Source: Leishmania mexicana MHOM/GT/2001/U1103 (taxonomy: Eukaryota; Euglenozoa; Kinetoplastea; Trypanosomatida; Trypanosomatidae). Taken from it: 64,000 nucleotides of DNA. The position numbers and the translations under genes are program-made. Below, piece after piece: positions 20,177 to 30,460 of this stretch. Numbering within the stretch: the stretch's first letter is position 1; each line of letters opens with the position of its first letter. The stretch is taken from the NCBI RefSeq assembly GCF_000234665.1, contig NC_018324.1, positions 2,674,944 through 2,738,943 of the forward strand. Reading direction: 5' to 3'. A model generated the notes under the pieces. The model did not search any database and had not been told where the DNA came from. It saw nothing but the letters and a program-made list of their open reading frames with translations.

Positions 20177-21069
20177 GGCACAGCCCCGCCTCAATCAGGA
20201 GAGGAAGTGTGTTGTTCGCAGCAGCGGTAGGGGTGGGGTGCAGGCGAGGGAGTTGAGAGACAGTGGGTGGGGGAGAATCGAAACGAGTGCGGCAAGCAGC
20301 GCCAATGAACCGGCCTTCTGACACGATAAGCGAGTCTCTTGAAGTCGATCAGGTGATGTGTTACGGAACAGAAGGGGGGAGGCAAGCACAAGGCAACGTA
20401 GGGCTCTTCTGCTAGAGGGAGGGAGGGTGGATGCAAGACGCATCTGGTGGGCTGAGGCCGTGATACCGATAGCCGGGAGAGAGAAGAGGATGAGAGAGGC
20501 GGCGATATCGTGTGTGGGCGTGGCGCGGGGGCGCATGTGAGCCGCGCCTCACCCTCATCCGTACGAGCCGCACGCACCGACTGTTCCGCCTCTCGGTGGT
20601 TGTGTGCGTGCACAGGGGAAAACACGGAGGATGTTTGGTGGTGCAACATTCAAGTGCGAGAATAGAGCAAGGTAAGCGAGAGAAATTCGGGGCCTTCGCA
20701 GCAGATAACCGCATACCAACCCACTCGTACGCACAGTCTCGGATACAGCATCGGTATGTGTGGATCTCCTCGGTGTGCGCCCCTCCTCTTCTCCCTCGCT
20801 TTGACAGCTCTACTTCTACTCTCGGCATAACAACGAACTACATGGTAGACTATGCACATGCGAACACAGTACGCGAGCCGATGCACTGGCGAGTTCACTG
20901 AGCTCGCGAAAGACTGGAAAGTAGCGAGTCGTGGGGAACGGGCTCGGGAAGAGGATCCGCAGTCATACGCGGGACGGTGCCTTCACGATGCGAGTCGCTC
21001 GCATAACATAGTAGTCTCCGCAGCAGCCATCGCACGCAGAAACAAGAACCCAGAGCCACGGTGTCGGGC
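20177..21069. other. Intergenic spacer
   Basis: No gene is seen. The region is flanked by two minus-strand genes and should hold the 3' UTR of the LRR gene and the splice signal of the WD40 gene. Mixed purine-rich stretches lie on the plus strand near 20225-20290 and 20410-20430. Confidence 0.5.
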
Positions 21070-22188
21070 TCAGCAGTGCATGGCCTCTATTGGGCTCGCG
21101 AGAGGCGTGCAGGTCATGCCGCACAGTCGATCACCCGCTTTTGGGCCGTGCGGATAGGCAACGTAGAGAAACTCCTCCCAGTCGAGAGTGGTCGTGTCGG
21201 CAGTGGCGCCTAAGCGGCGCTGCAGCGCAGTCACGTCAGCGTCGGAGGGCCTCGAGCCATACACGTGGGTCATGATGTCTGCCATGTCCCTACCAAGAAC
21301 ATAGCCGTCGCGGATGGGGTCTGGGACTGAGGGGTTCATGTTGAACATTCTGAAGACGCGCTTCAGCGTAGCTACGGTGGTCTCGTCGTAGGTGCTGCCG
21401 TCGATCAAGAGCAGAACGAGGAACGCCTCGCAGGTGAGACCGCCAGGAGGGGTGCGTGCCTTGAGCTTCGAAAAGTGCTTCTCAGTGAAGAGGTGAAGCT
21501 CCTCGGTGCGTCCCGAAACGCGCAGGAGCTCTTCGAAGCCGCTGTCAAGCAGGGACGCACTCACCTGCCCATGCTGTTGGTGCGTCTCAAACAGATGCTT
21601 CAAAACACGGATGTTCACGGCGGCCGGATGCACCGGCGGCGATCGCGTCATGCCTTCGCTTCGGAAGCGACTGACGGCGTTCTGCCGCACCTGCGCTTGA
21701 ATGGAGCCCGCTATCTCAGTCGACACTGCAGATCCTCGCAGTCCAACGTAGATGATGCGCGGGTTGCGCAGCACCAGCTCTACGAGGCACATGGCACCGC
21801 TCCACGAGATGTACTCGTTGGCAGAGAGATCGACTCGTTCTAAGGATGGATGGAACAGGGCCGTCTGCACGAGGTACCACACCGTATCGTTGCTCAGGTA
21901 GTTGTCGCAAAACACGAGCGACTGCAGGCGGGGCAGACACCGGCAGAGCTCAATCACCGGCAGCGCCCCTTGGGAGCCGACATACGTGCGAGAGAAATCC
22001 AGCGTGGTCACCACATCCCACGCACCCGCGACGTCAGGGAACATCACAGCGGCGGATGCAAGCGGGGTGCAGCGAAGCCGACGACAGATCGCCGCGTACG
22101 CCTCGCGGGGGGAACAGCCGACAAATTCCGCTTGCAGCTCAGCGACGTTGTACGGCTCGGTGGCCAGCAGGCGCTCAGTCTCCTCCAT
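21070..22188 (-). CDS. LRR protein with EF-hand-like C-terminal domain
   Basis: A 372-aa protein with ATG at 22188 (the frame is open a few codons further only through TTG). Residues of about 59-163 form three or four ribonuclease-inhibitor-type leucine-rich repeats, for example VTTLDFSRTYVGSQG, LQSLVFCDNYLSNDT, LERVDLSANEYISWSG and IIYVGLRGSAVS. After a linker, residues 195-345 look like two EF-hand-type helical pairs ending in TTLDWEEFLYVAYP, but the calcium loops lack the full set of acidic residues, so calcium binding is doubtful. LRR plus EF-hand-like combinations occur in axonemal and basal-body proteins of flagellates; that role is a guess. The N-terminus shows no targeting signal. Confidence 0.75.
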   Translation of the reverse strand: MEETERLLATEPYNVAELQAEFVGCSPREAYAAICRRLRCTPLASAAVMFPDVAGAWDVVTTLDFSRTYVGSQGALPVIELCRCLPRLQSLVFCDNYLSNDTVWYLVQTALFHPSLERVDLSANEYISWSGAMCLVELVLRNPRIIYVGLRGSAVSTEIAGSIQAQVRQNAVSRFRSEGMTRSPPVHPAAVNIRVLKHLFETHQQHGQVSASLLDSGFEELLRVSGRTEELHLFTEKHFSKLKARTPPGGLTCEAFLVLLLIDGSTYDETTVATLKRVFRMFNMNPSVPDPIRDGYVLGRDMADIMTHVYGSRPSDADVTALQRRLGATADTTTLDWEEFLYVAYPHGPKAGDRLCGMTCTPLASPIEAMHC

Positions 22189-23237
22189 TGTTGCTGGAGC
22201 TCCCGGCAAAAGAAATATGCCACGGGGCAGTGGCTTGGCGATGAGTGCAGGTTAAAGAGGGAGGACTCCGCGCGTTTATGTTTCCTTTTGCTTTCGGCAC
22301 GTGTGGGTGTGTGCAGTGCTGCAGGGGCAACGCATCCCATAAGCTGCGGCCGCGTCGCTGCGTGCGCATGTGGGCGTGGGGGCGGTCGAGTTGATTGAAC
22401 CAAAGCCAAAGCCGGCAAGAAGAGCGAAAAAAAAAGAGATGTGGGAGGATGAGGCGCAGCTGGAAAAGAGTGTACACGGAAACCGACACGCGGCGGTGAG
22501 CCCCACGCTGTGGTGCCCCCCCCATGTTTCACACAGTCGTGTGAGGGGCGCATAGGAAGATGAAATCCCACCGGGAATGGGTGCCACACAGCTGTAGCGC
22601 ATCATCTGGTGAGTCCGGCACCCCTGCAGTGTCCTGCGATGGCCATCTCGAAGTGGGAGAGAGAGAAGGTGTAGGCACAACTCGAACACGCGTGCACATT
22701 GCACAGATGCACGTCACTGTGATGCAGTGCAGGGCAAAACGTCCAGACCTGCCCAGACACTCCCTCCCATGTTTCTCTGGACATACCACCGCCAGGCGCA
22801 TCCGCCCCTGCACTGTTTGCCACCGACTTTCGGACTCCCCTCCTCAAAGCCACTGCCCATGCCTCGCAGAGGGTGGACTTGCCCGAGGGGCAGTAGTGTG
22901 CGTGCGTGCGTGCGTGCGTGTGTGTGTGTGCTTGGAGAAGTGGTAGCTTTTTCTCTTCTGCTCGTCCCCTTGTGGCGTTATTTGGCTGCGCTTCTTCGAT
23001 ACAGTACAGGCTGAGGAGAGCTCAACCGAGAAGGGAGGGGGCATCATGGACACGCACGAGGGAGAGAGGGCAAGCAGAGGGCGTGTGTGGAAAAGACAAA
23101 GGTCGCACGTGTGTCGACACAAGTGCATGTACAGTAGCTGGCCGCACCGCTGTCGCCTCCTTTGCCAACATCAAGCTCACGCACGCACTCACGCAGGTAC
23201 GTTTTACATACAGACGCGGTGCACAGAGGAAGTGCAG
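22189..23237. other. Intergenic spacer with GTGC/TG repeat
   Basis: No gene is seen. A tetranucleotide GTGC run at about 22896-22920 passes into a TG run ending at 22930. The part 22560-22880 is non-repetitive and may be a retroposon remnant or plain UTR. It should contain the LRR gene's 5' splice signal near 22189-22450 and the 3' UTR of the GREE-repeat gene on the right. Confidence 0.5.
22896..22930. repeat. GTGC/TG compound microsatellite
   Basis: Tandem GTGC units pass directly into TG units in the spacer to the right of the LRR gene start. Confidence 0.9.
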
Positions 23238-25595
23238 CTAACCACCTCCGTTGACCTTGCCCGCTGCCTTCGCTTCTACTTGAAGAAGCACCTTGCTCTG
23301 ATACACCCGACCAACCAGCCGAGTCCGGTCTTGCGGTTGCTCGGTGAACGCCATCAAGGGATCAGAGCCGTTTCCAAAGCACAGCACAAAACCATGCGCG
23401 CGCCTCGCCGGCGGTGTCACGGGCAGCTCCATCTCAGCAACCACGCCTTCTACATCGGCCACCGAGCAGGTGTGCAGCTCACGAGTGCGATCGTTCACCA
23501 TGCATATCGACAAATCCTCCACGCACCACCTTTGCGGCTCGTACGTCGACGTGGCTCTCGCGAGCACCCAAACCCGGACCTGATTGGATTCCAAGTGTCT
23601 GCTGCTTCCTGCGACGTCGCATTGTGAGAGTGGTGCCCGGACCAGCGAGGAGTCCACGTGCGTTGCGGTGCTCCTCTCATCAACGCCGCGTGGCGAGCTG
23701 CTCCACGAGCGGAAAGCGGAGAGGAGTTGCGTGGTCACATCACCCGATTCCGGGCACACCACAACAAGCAACGGCGGCGTGCCCGTTGTCAGGTGGAAAG
23801 CGAGGCCGTTGCGCGCGTACACAGGCGACGCACCAGCCGGATTTCGCTCGCGGTAGCAACGCGCGACACGCGCAAATGGAATGCGCAACTCCACTTTGAG
23901 AGAACCCACGTAGCACACGGAGATGGCGTCGCCGCCTGCGCTCGTCGTAGCCCAGCACCGCTTCCAGTGGGGTACAGCACGCGGAAGAACAGAGCGATGC
24001 ACCCAGAATCCAGCGGAGAGAGGATGCGGCTGCCGCTGAAGCTGCACCACCGCCATGCGACAGGTCCGCACAAACTTTGCCATGCGCCGGACCAGTGAGT
24101 GTGTAAACTTCGCCACACGCCGATTCGATACGCTAACTTGGCTCCGCAGCTCCCGCGCTGCTCCTTGCACGATGAGCTCTCGCATCTCGTCAGCCGACAC
24201 GCCGGCCTCCTTCTCGCTCACGCACGACATGTCGCCATGCTCCCAAGGTACTTTCGCCGGTGATACCTCTGGGAACAAGGCGCCGAGCAGTACGCTGGCC
24301 ACTCGCAGGCTCACCCTCTCGTGTCCATGCGCGTGAAAGCTTCCCAGAACGCGGAAGAAGTCGTAGAAAGTGACCTCGAAGAGTGCCGTCCCCCTCATGG
24401 TGCTGCTCAGCGAGGCATCGATTCCGTCTCTGCTCAAGTCGAGGGTTCGGGCCGACTCACATTTGCGCGCGGGTAAAGCAGCCTTGGAGAGTCGAGATGC
24501 ACTGGTGCGTATCTCGGCTTTCCTTGCTAAAGCCGCCTGCAAAGATCCCGCAGGCATTGCTGCAGCCCGGGTCTGAGTCGGAAGAGTCGTTGCTGCCGAG
24601 GGAGGAGGTGCCACCCCATCGGCTGCGCGCTTGGCAGCCTTTGCCGTCTCCTGAGACGTGGTCGATATCGGCAGCGGTGCACTTGGAGACGGCGTCGTCA
24701 AAGGGCCTATGCTGTTTGCGGGTGGGGTCGCTGTGTACTCCTTCTTCAAGCCGGCTGCCATTGCGGGGCTCGTTGCCTCGGTGTCCACAACTGAGACGAC
24801 TGTCTCAGGGCCGTGCTCGGCCATAGCCTCCTGGATGACCTCCTCCTCTCGCCCCAGGTAGCGCTGCAGCTGGCGCTCCGCATCGTTTGCTGGATCTGGC
24901 GCATCTGTCTCGTAACTGCGCAGCAGTCCAACAGTGGAGGCCTCATAGCCGGCACTGCGCTTGGTGCGCCTCTGGCAGTCGTCGCGAAGACCCACTTCTA
25001 GAGGGGATAGCGTGGCAGGCAGCGACACCTCCTCGGTGGAGTCCTCGGCACCCTCCGCGGTCTGCAACCCCCTAAGTTTCTTCTCCATGGCGCACAGATA
25101 TGCCTCTTCCCGCCCCTTGTAGTTGTCTAGCTCATGATCGACCTGACTCACACGAAGTGGGGCGTAGGCTTGATACAGGCGCAGCAGTCGCGTGCGGTAG
25201 ACACTGCGGTCTACATTCTCGCTGTCCGTCGCAGCATCGGGGTCGGAAGGCGACGCCGCCGGCTGCTCTGCAACCACAGACGGCCGTGAATCATCACACT
25301 TGATCGAAATGTTGATACTGAGCGGCGCGTTTGGCGGAGGCTCAGAGTAGCTGCTGCCTTCCAGCGTCACAGGGGCCTGTGCGGATGCCGCACCGTGCGA
25401 AGTGGAGGCCTGCTCGCCCGCTGATGCCATGCCCTCGCCGAACTTTCGCTCCAGGGCTTTCACGAGGGCCTCCTCACGCCCCACAAACCGGCGCAGCAGC
25501 TCATCTACGCGCGACACCTTGGCAGGGTCGTACTTGTTGTACAAGTCGATTATCGCCTGGCGATAATTGTGGTGGGGAGAGGGTGGGGAAGGCAT
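23238..25595 (-). CDS. GREE-repeat protein with two PH-like domains
   Basis: A 785-aa protein with ATG at 25595, placed a few residues before the first repeat. Three copies of a motif of about 37 residues occur at about 18-54, 139-176 and 224-263, with the core Y-x(3)-[AD]-P, then VDxxLxxYxGREE, then a helix ending near K[FL]xG. This motif recurs in many trypanosomatid and other protist proteins, often beside motor or flagellar domains. After a low-complexity stretch and a helical region, there are two PH-like segments. The first begins HWKRCWATT, runs through LRIPFARVARCY and ends with a helix LLSAFRSW. The second lies near the C-terminus with RWCVEDLSICMV. PH domains bind phosphoinositides or proteins. 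The repeat call is firm, the PH calls moderate, the function unknown. Confidence 0.75.
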   Translation of the reverse strand: MPSPPSPHHNYRQAIIDLYNKYDPAKVSRVDELLRRFVGREEALVKALERKFGEGMASAGEQASTSHGAASAQAPVTLEGSSYSEPPPNAPLSINISIKCDDSRPSVVAEQPAASPSDPDAATDSENVDRSVYRTRLLRLYQAYAPLRVSQVDHELDNYKGREEAYLCAMEKKLRGLQTAEGAEDSTEEVSLPATLSPLEVGLRDDCQRRTKRSAGYEASTVGLLRSYETDAPDPANDAERQLQRYLGREEEVIQEAMAEHGPETVVSVVDTEATSPAMAAGLKKEYTATPPANSIGPLTTPSPSAPLPISTTSQETAKAAKRAADGVAPPPSAATTLPTQTRAAAMPAGSLQAALARKAEIRTSASRLSKAALPARKCESARTLDLSRDGIDASLSSTMRGTALFEVTFYDFFRVLGSFHAHGHERVSLRVASVLLGALFPEVSPAKVPWEHGDMSCVSEKEAGVSADEMRELIVQGAARELRSQVSVSNRRVAKFTHSLVRRMAKFVRTCRMAVVQLQRQPHPLSAGFWVHRSVLPRAVPHWKRCWATTSAGGDAISVCYVGSLKVELRIPFARVARCYRERNPAGASPVYARNGLAFHLTTGTPPLLVVVCPESGDVTTQLLSAFRSWSSSPRGVDERSTATHVDSSLVRAPLSQCDVAGSSRHLESNQVRVWVLARATSTYEPQRWCVEDLSICMVNDRTRELHTCSVADVEGVVAEMELPVTPPARRAHGFVLCFGNGSDPLMAFTEQPQDRTRLVGRVYQSKVLLQVEAKAAGKVNGGG

Positions 25596-26645
25596 GTCCT
25601 CGGATACGGTCGGGGGAGCGCCGATCCGGATGCCAGCGGCTTTGCAGGTCAGTCCAAGCCTTGGTAACGTGGGAGTCGATGGGAGGGGGAGAGCGACAGG
25701 AAAGTATACGGGTATGGAAACGGGTGTGGGCCACAACGCCGCGTGACAGAGCGGGGGAGGGGGAGGACGCACACCAAACGACCAAAGGAGCGCAAGGGTG
25801 TGCTGCACGAGTTGTTAACACGACGGCCGCGATGTCTATCGTCTAGCGTGACTCGGCACGGATGCAAAACGGCAGTGGAGGTGGCCGGGGCAGCGGGGAA
25901 GAGAGGGAATGCGGCCGTCGAGTGCCGGCAGAGATGAGTGTGTATGCCCGCAGAGGCAGGAAGCGGCAGCGAATTTGGCTGACGCCGTCGCTCCGTCTTT
26001 CCACCCCGCGAACGAGTATGACTTGTGCGGACGTGTGCGAAGTGGCCGGGCAGAGAGGGGAGGGGGTGTCAAGGAGAAGAGAAGAGGTGAGAGGGGCGGA
26101 GGGCCAGGCCACGTGGTTGCTTGATGCGCGTCTTGTTCTCCTCTCCTGCGGCTTCCCTTTACGTTGTGTTGGTGACTGCCTCAGGGAGGGGGGACGATCA
26201 CGTCCTGCCGCACTGACACACAGACATGCACACACTTCTGCTTCAAAGGCGGAGAGGGGGCGGGGGGCAGACGGTGATACGCTTCCACGAAGGGCGCTCC
26301 CACTTCACCGCTCCACGGAGGTCAAACGCGCGCGCCGTTCAGCACGTGCATCACATGCGTGCGTGGCACCACGAGTGAGAAGAGGGAGAGAGAAGCAGGA
26401 AGACACGTAGGCAAAAGGGCAACGCAGCGCGTTAGGTGGTAGAATCGCATGAGGGCCATAACGGGTGTAGCAGAGGCTGGGGAAGGGGGCATGGGCGACG
26501 CACTCCTTTGTGCGTGTGACCGTCGACGGTGCCCAGTTGCGTACTGGCTAGTCAGGAACAGAGTTGGTTGGAGCTACTTACGAGTTTGCCGGTCTGCCTC
26601 GAGCACACAACAGCACACGCGAGAGACCACAGCAACAACGGCCAT
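25596..26645. other. Intergenic spacer
   Basis: No gene is recognised in 1.05 kb. On the minus strand it carries the 5' splice region of the GREE-repeat gene (purine-rich plus-strand stretches at 25680-25770) and the 3' UTR of the 198-aa gene. Frames in it are compositional. Confidence 0.5.
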
Positions 26646-27242
26646 TCAGCTCTTCGGCTGGCGCATCGGGTAACGACCGGAGCGGACCACCGTGGCGATG
26701 AGAGCATCCACATCCTCGGTCTTCTTCGACTCCGCCGAAAAGCGCCTCCACTCCGTCGCGCCTGCCTGAAACCCCTTCAGGCTGAACACCTTCGAAAACT
26801 TACTTAGGAACATGCTGTACTTGTTGGGGGCTCGTCGCACTTCCTTCATTGCACTTTGGCCCTCCCCCGCCGTCTTCGAAGCCGCTGCTGGCACGCCCTG
26901 CGCATCGTGAATCGCCGTCTGCGCCTCAGCCTCAGCCTCAGCCTGCCTTTCAACGGCTCGGATTGCACCAACCTCGTAGGTGCCGCTCTGCTTCACAACA
27001 AAACGCCCACGCGCGTCCACCGCGCAGATGGTGAAGCCCGTCAAGGGCTCCGACCGTCCTCTGGATGCGTCTTCTGGTGACAGAGGGGACGCCAATAAAG
27101 ACGACGATGGTGCCGTCGCCGGTGCGCGCAGCAACACTGTGTGCGACCCGTACGGTGTCTTTACGTCGTACATGCCGTCGTCTGAGCGGTATGCGGTGCC
27201 GTTGACCGTGCATGTTACGTAGGAACCCTTCTTCCGCCGCAT
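26646..27242 (-). CDS. Conserved-hypothetical 198-aa protein
   Basis: ATG at 27242. The first 90 residues look beta-rich (VTCTVNGTAYRSDDGMYDV, then HTVLLRAP, then a Ser/Pro/Ala loop and FTICAVDARGRFVVKQSG). They are followed by an Ala/Glu-rich helix at about 95-125 and a basic helical C-terminus (YSMFLSKFSKVFSLKGF). No membrane segment, signal peptide or known domain is seen. A pyrimidine-rich tract on the minus strand (about 27291-27330) followed by AG at 27281-27282 would give a 5' UTR of about 38 nt and supports this start. It is accepted as a gene for strand, codon texture and spacing, not for homology. Confidence 0.6.
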   Translation of the reverse strand: MRRKKGSYVTCTVNGTAYRSDDGMYDVKTPYGSHTVLLRAPATAPSSSLLASPLSPEDASRGRSEPLTGFTICAVDARGRFVVKQSGTYEVGAIRAVERQAEAEAEAQTAIHDAQGVPAAASKTAGEGQSAMKEVRRAPNKYSMFLSKFSKVFSLKGFQAGATEWRRFSAESKKTEDVDALIATVVRSGRYPMRQPKS

Positions 27243-27865
27243 GCTGTGCTCCGTAGCTCTATGTGCGTGCGTGACTATGCCTGCCGGTCAGTCAGTAGCA
27301 GAGGGAAGAACGGGGGAGTGTGCGAGAGCCGTGCAAGGAGGGTTAGTAAGAGAGGCGAGAGGGTGGGGTCAGGGGGTAGAGTGCAAGAGAACAATAGAAG
27401 AAGGCGGAAGAGCAGTGTGCACAGAGCAAGAGAAATCGAAGCGCGCCGAGGGAGAAAAGCGGCAAGCGGAACAAGAGGAGGTGCCGCCCCGCTGTGCTGT
27501 AAGAGCGGAATCACGGAGACGCGCGCGAGAGAGAGAGACAACGCCGCTCTCCTAAAAATGTGAGCGGTGAGACAGACCACCAACGCAGCGATGCTAACGT
27601 CTGCGTTTTTTGTGCTCGCTGATGTGTCGCTGTCAGTTCTGCTGGCGCTCCCCCTTCTTCCTCTTGTTGCTGTTCCGTGGGGACTTGTCCGCAGCGCGTA
27701 CGCGTAAGGCGACACACACACACTACAAACATACACACGCGCACACATACGCACACGAGAAGAAAAGGGGGCGGGGCTCCCACCGCAGAAGCCCCGCGGT
27801 GCGCACTCTCCCTCACATACGCACACGGTTGCATGCATGCGTGCAGACACCGCACCCTTTCTTTT
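27243..27865. other. Intergenic spacer with splice-signal-like tract
   Basis: No gene is seen. Plus-strand purine-rich DNA (27291-27540, ending in a GA run near 27525-27537) is pyrimidine-rich on the transcribed strand and fits a trans-splicing and polyadenylation region for the flanking minus genes. CA repeats lie at about 27712-27760. Confidence 0.55.
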
Positions 27866-30460
27866 TTATCTCGTGGATTTCAACGCTCCCCCTGCCTGCG
27901 TGTGGTGATCCCTGCGCAGTGCTTGCAGGAGCTCTGGCGTCGGGTCCACATTCACGCACACGAGGGCGGCGATAAGGTACGCCTTCTGCACTGGTGTCCA
28001 TGTCACCTCGGTGGACGTGAGCAGCGACAAGCCCCTTGCCTGCACTGCTGCTGCCATGGCGGACGTTCTCTGCAGGTCTGCCACGGCATCATCGCACAAC
28101 GCGATGGCACCAGCTATAAGCTCCTCTGCGGTAGTGCACTCTGGAATGGCCTGTTGAATGAGCAAGTCTAGGAGGGTACTGAGGATCATCGTGGCCGTCG
28201 CGGTGGTGGATGCGGCCTTGCTGCGTGACAAGGTTCCGGCAAGTTCTACAAGCCCACTCAGCGCAGCGATCGGCAGTCTTACGGTGGTCAGAAAAGATGC
28301 TGTCTGCCCGAGGCGGCGGGTCAGGAGCATCATGAAGGCGTTCTCCAGCTCCGCTGCAATCGTTCGGCGCTCTTCCAAGCACCGTACCAGCAGCTCCGAC
28401 TGCACAGGAGACAGAGTTCGCTGCCGCTCTTGGAGCAGTAAGCGAAGATACAGATCCAGCACAGCATCCGAGACGCGCACGCGCGACGGCGCCTGCCATG
28501 CCGCCAGCGGACGGGCGAGGATGCTTCTGAGGTACTGAATTAGGTCTGGCAGCATGCCGGAGGGACGGGCTGTGTGCGCCTCCAGCTGCGCCAAGAGAAA
28601 CGGCTTCAGCGGCTGCACGAGTGCGGCAACGACCACCGGCGCCTCGTCCACAGCAGAGAGCAGCCTCAGCGTGGTTGGAACAAAGAGAGCCGCCGGTGGT
28701 GTCGAAAGTTCTCGCACACACTCGCCGAGCAGCGCGAGGGCGGTGTCACAAGGCGAGGTTGTCGCGGTGCAGTAGGTTAGCAACTGCGTCCCCACACAGT
28801 GCGTTGCAGCTACAACTACCTCGGCGCACCTCGTCCTGCGCTCTCGCGTGTTGCGCCAGTAGCGCGACGGGTGCGTGGTGGAGCTGAGCTGCCGCTCCAG
28901 TGCACTGAGGGTGGTGCCCAGCGATGCTGGCGCCTCAGAAGTTGAGGCACCGCTTGCCGGGCTCACTGCCCTCAAGTACGCGGCGATGCAGTGCCAGCCC
29001 CAGAGCGCCTCGCCGCTGCCAAAATGGAAAACCCGCGCCAAGGCTCCTGACGTGTCGCAGAAGAGCCCCACAATGGCAGCCCAGACAGACTCCACAGGCT
29101 CTGCGTCGACGGGGCCGCCTGGTCGTGGCAGGCCTTCGGATGCTCGTCCTGCGCACAGACTACAGTGCTCTACGCACAGCACCTCAATGATGTCAAGTGG
29201 AGACCGCGGTACCCCACTGCGCAAGAGACAGATCAGTTGCCGTACGGCGTGTCGTCGTGCCTTACGGAGAAGCACCGACATCTCTGCGTGCTGCGCTGTC
29301 GAAGACGCGTGGGCCCGAAGCTGCTGCTCTGCCGGGCCCGCCATGTGCGATGAAACGGCCGTGCACCGCGGCTGAGTAAACCACAGCAGCTGTAGGCAGA
29401 GTCGTTCGGACAGGGAGCCGCGCAGCGTGAGATGCGCTACGACCAGGCGCAGCTCCTCGGTTGCCTCCTCGCTTTTCTCAGAAAGGGTGATGAGCGACCG
29501 CACCAGCGACTCGTCAGAGAGCGCGTGCGTAGTGCACTGGAGCAGCTGCGAGGTCAAGCCCATGCTGCCTGGTGTGCAGGAGGAGGAGAAAGAGGGTTCC
29601 GAATTACTTGATCTGTTGCGACGGGGACCACGCGCAGGGTGCCGCCACCTGCCATCATGCGGATAGTCGTCGAGTGACGTGAACTCGGTCGATTCCCTGC
29701 TCGCTGCATGTGCGACGCGCAGCAGCTCAGCTTGCGACTCACATAGGTAGGAAGACTGCTGCAGCAGGGCTTGCATCACGGTGAGGCGGCTCACGCGGTT
29801 CATGCGCGAGAACAACAGTGCGGCGCGCTTGCAGAGGGAGCTCCACAATGGTAGCTGGCTCTCACCGACTTGCAGTGTCGCAAGGCACCACAGAACAGTC
29901 GCCACATCGTACTCTGTGAGCTGCGCCTCACACTGCTGCAGCCGCACGAAGCAGTCCGTTACAAGGGGCAGCTGAGCCTGCGAGGGGCACGCTTTGGCGA
30001 ACGCATGCACGGTCGCAACCAACACACGAGGCCGCCATGTCCGCAGCGCCATGTCATCCACATGCTCTGCCAACCGCTGTGCCAAGGCAGCACATCTGTC
30101 CTCCTGCCAGAACCGGGCGGAGGCACGAAGGATGACGAGCAGTACGACGCAGACATCGGCCGGCACGTGGGCCCTGGGCGGCAATGAAGAGAGCGCGTCG
30201 AGCGTGGCGTCGGTGCACTCGCGCACGCATTGCTGCAGGTGTGCGTCGGCGGCGCTACTGCCGCAGGACTGCGTGAGCGCGACGAGAGAGCGAGTGCAAC
30301 TCACGAGATCCGACAGGTCCGACGACGTGGACGACACTAGCGACGGCTGAGGAGACAATGGAAAAGAGTCTGGACGCGAGGCCGTTCTTCGGGCGAATAG
30401 GCGTGAAGCCCTGGCAGCGATGTTGCACAGCACAGACGGGATCATCCTTGCATGTGGCAT
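27866..30460 (-). CDS. Putative mitochondrial helical-repeat protein
   Basis: An 864-aa protein. The ATG at 30460 gives the N-terminus MPHARMIPSVLCNIAARASR, followed by Arg/Ala/Ser-rich sequence, a good mitochondrial-type presequence; a second ATG is five codons on. The rest is almost entirely helical, in repeats of roughly 35-45 residues such as EYDVATVLWCLATLQ and SRLTVMQALLQQSSYL, which resemble the helical arrays of FASTK/OPR-type and related mitochondrial RNA-binding proteins. No RAP domain is visible at the C-terminus. Trypanosomatid mitochondria use many helical-repeat proteins in RNA processing and translation, so that role is plausible but unproven. An ARM/HEAT-like scaffold is the alternative. 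Confidence 0.65.
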   Translation of the reverse strand: MPHARMIPSVLCNIAARASRLFARRTASRPDSFPLSPQPSLVSSTSSDLSDLVSCTRSLVALTQSCGSSAADAHLQQCVRECTDATLDALSSLPPRAHVPADVCVVLLVILRASARFWQEDRCAALAQRLAEHVDDMALRTWRPRVLVATVHAFAKACPSQAQLPLVTDCFVRLQQCEAQLTEYDVATVLWCLATLQVGESQLPLWSSLCKRAALLFSRMNRVSRLTVMQALLQQSSYLCESQAELLRVAHAASRESTEFTSLDDYPHDGRWRHPARGPRRNRSSNSEPSFSSSCTPGSMGLTSQLLQCTTHALSDESLVRSLITLSEKSEEATEELRLVVAHLTLRGSLSERLCLQLLWFTQPRCTAVSSHMAGPAEQQLRAHASSTAQHAEMSVLLRKARRHAVRQLICLLRSGVPRSPLDIIEVLCVEHCSLCAGRASEGLPRPGGPVDAEPVESVWAAIVGLFCDTSGALARVFHFGSGEALWGWHCIAAYLRAVSPASGASTSEAPASLGTTLSALERQLSSTTHPSRYWRNTRERRTRCAEVVVAATHCVGTQLLTYCTATTSPCDTALALLGECVRELSTPPAALFVPTTLRLLSAVDEAPVVVAALVQPLKPFLLAQLEAHTARPSGMLPDLIQYLRSILARPLAAWQAPSRVRVSDAVLDLYLRLLLQERQRTLSPVQSELLVRCLEERRTIAAELENAFMMLLTRRLGQTASFLTTVRLPIAALSGLVELAGTLSRSKAASTTATATMILSTLLDLLIQQAIPECTTAEELIAGAIALCDDAVADLQRTSAMAAAVQARGLSLLTSTEVTWTPVQKAYLIAALVCVNVDPTPELLQALRRDHHTQAGGALKSTR

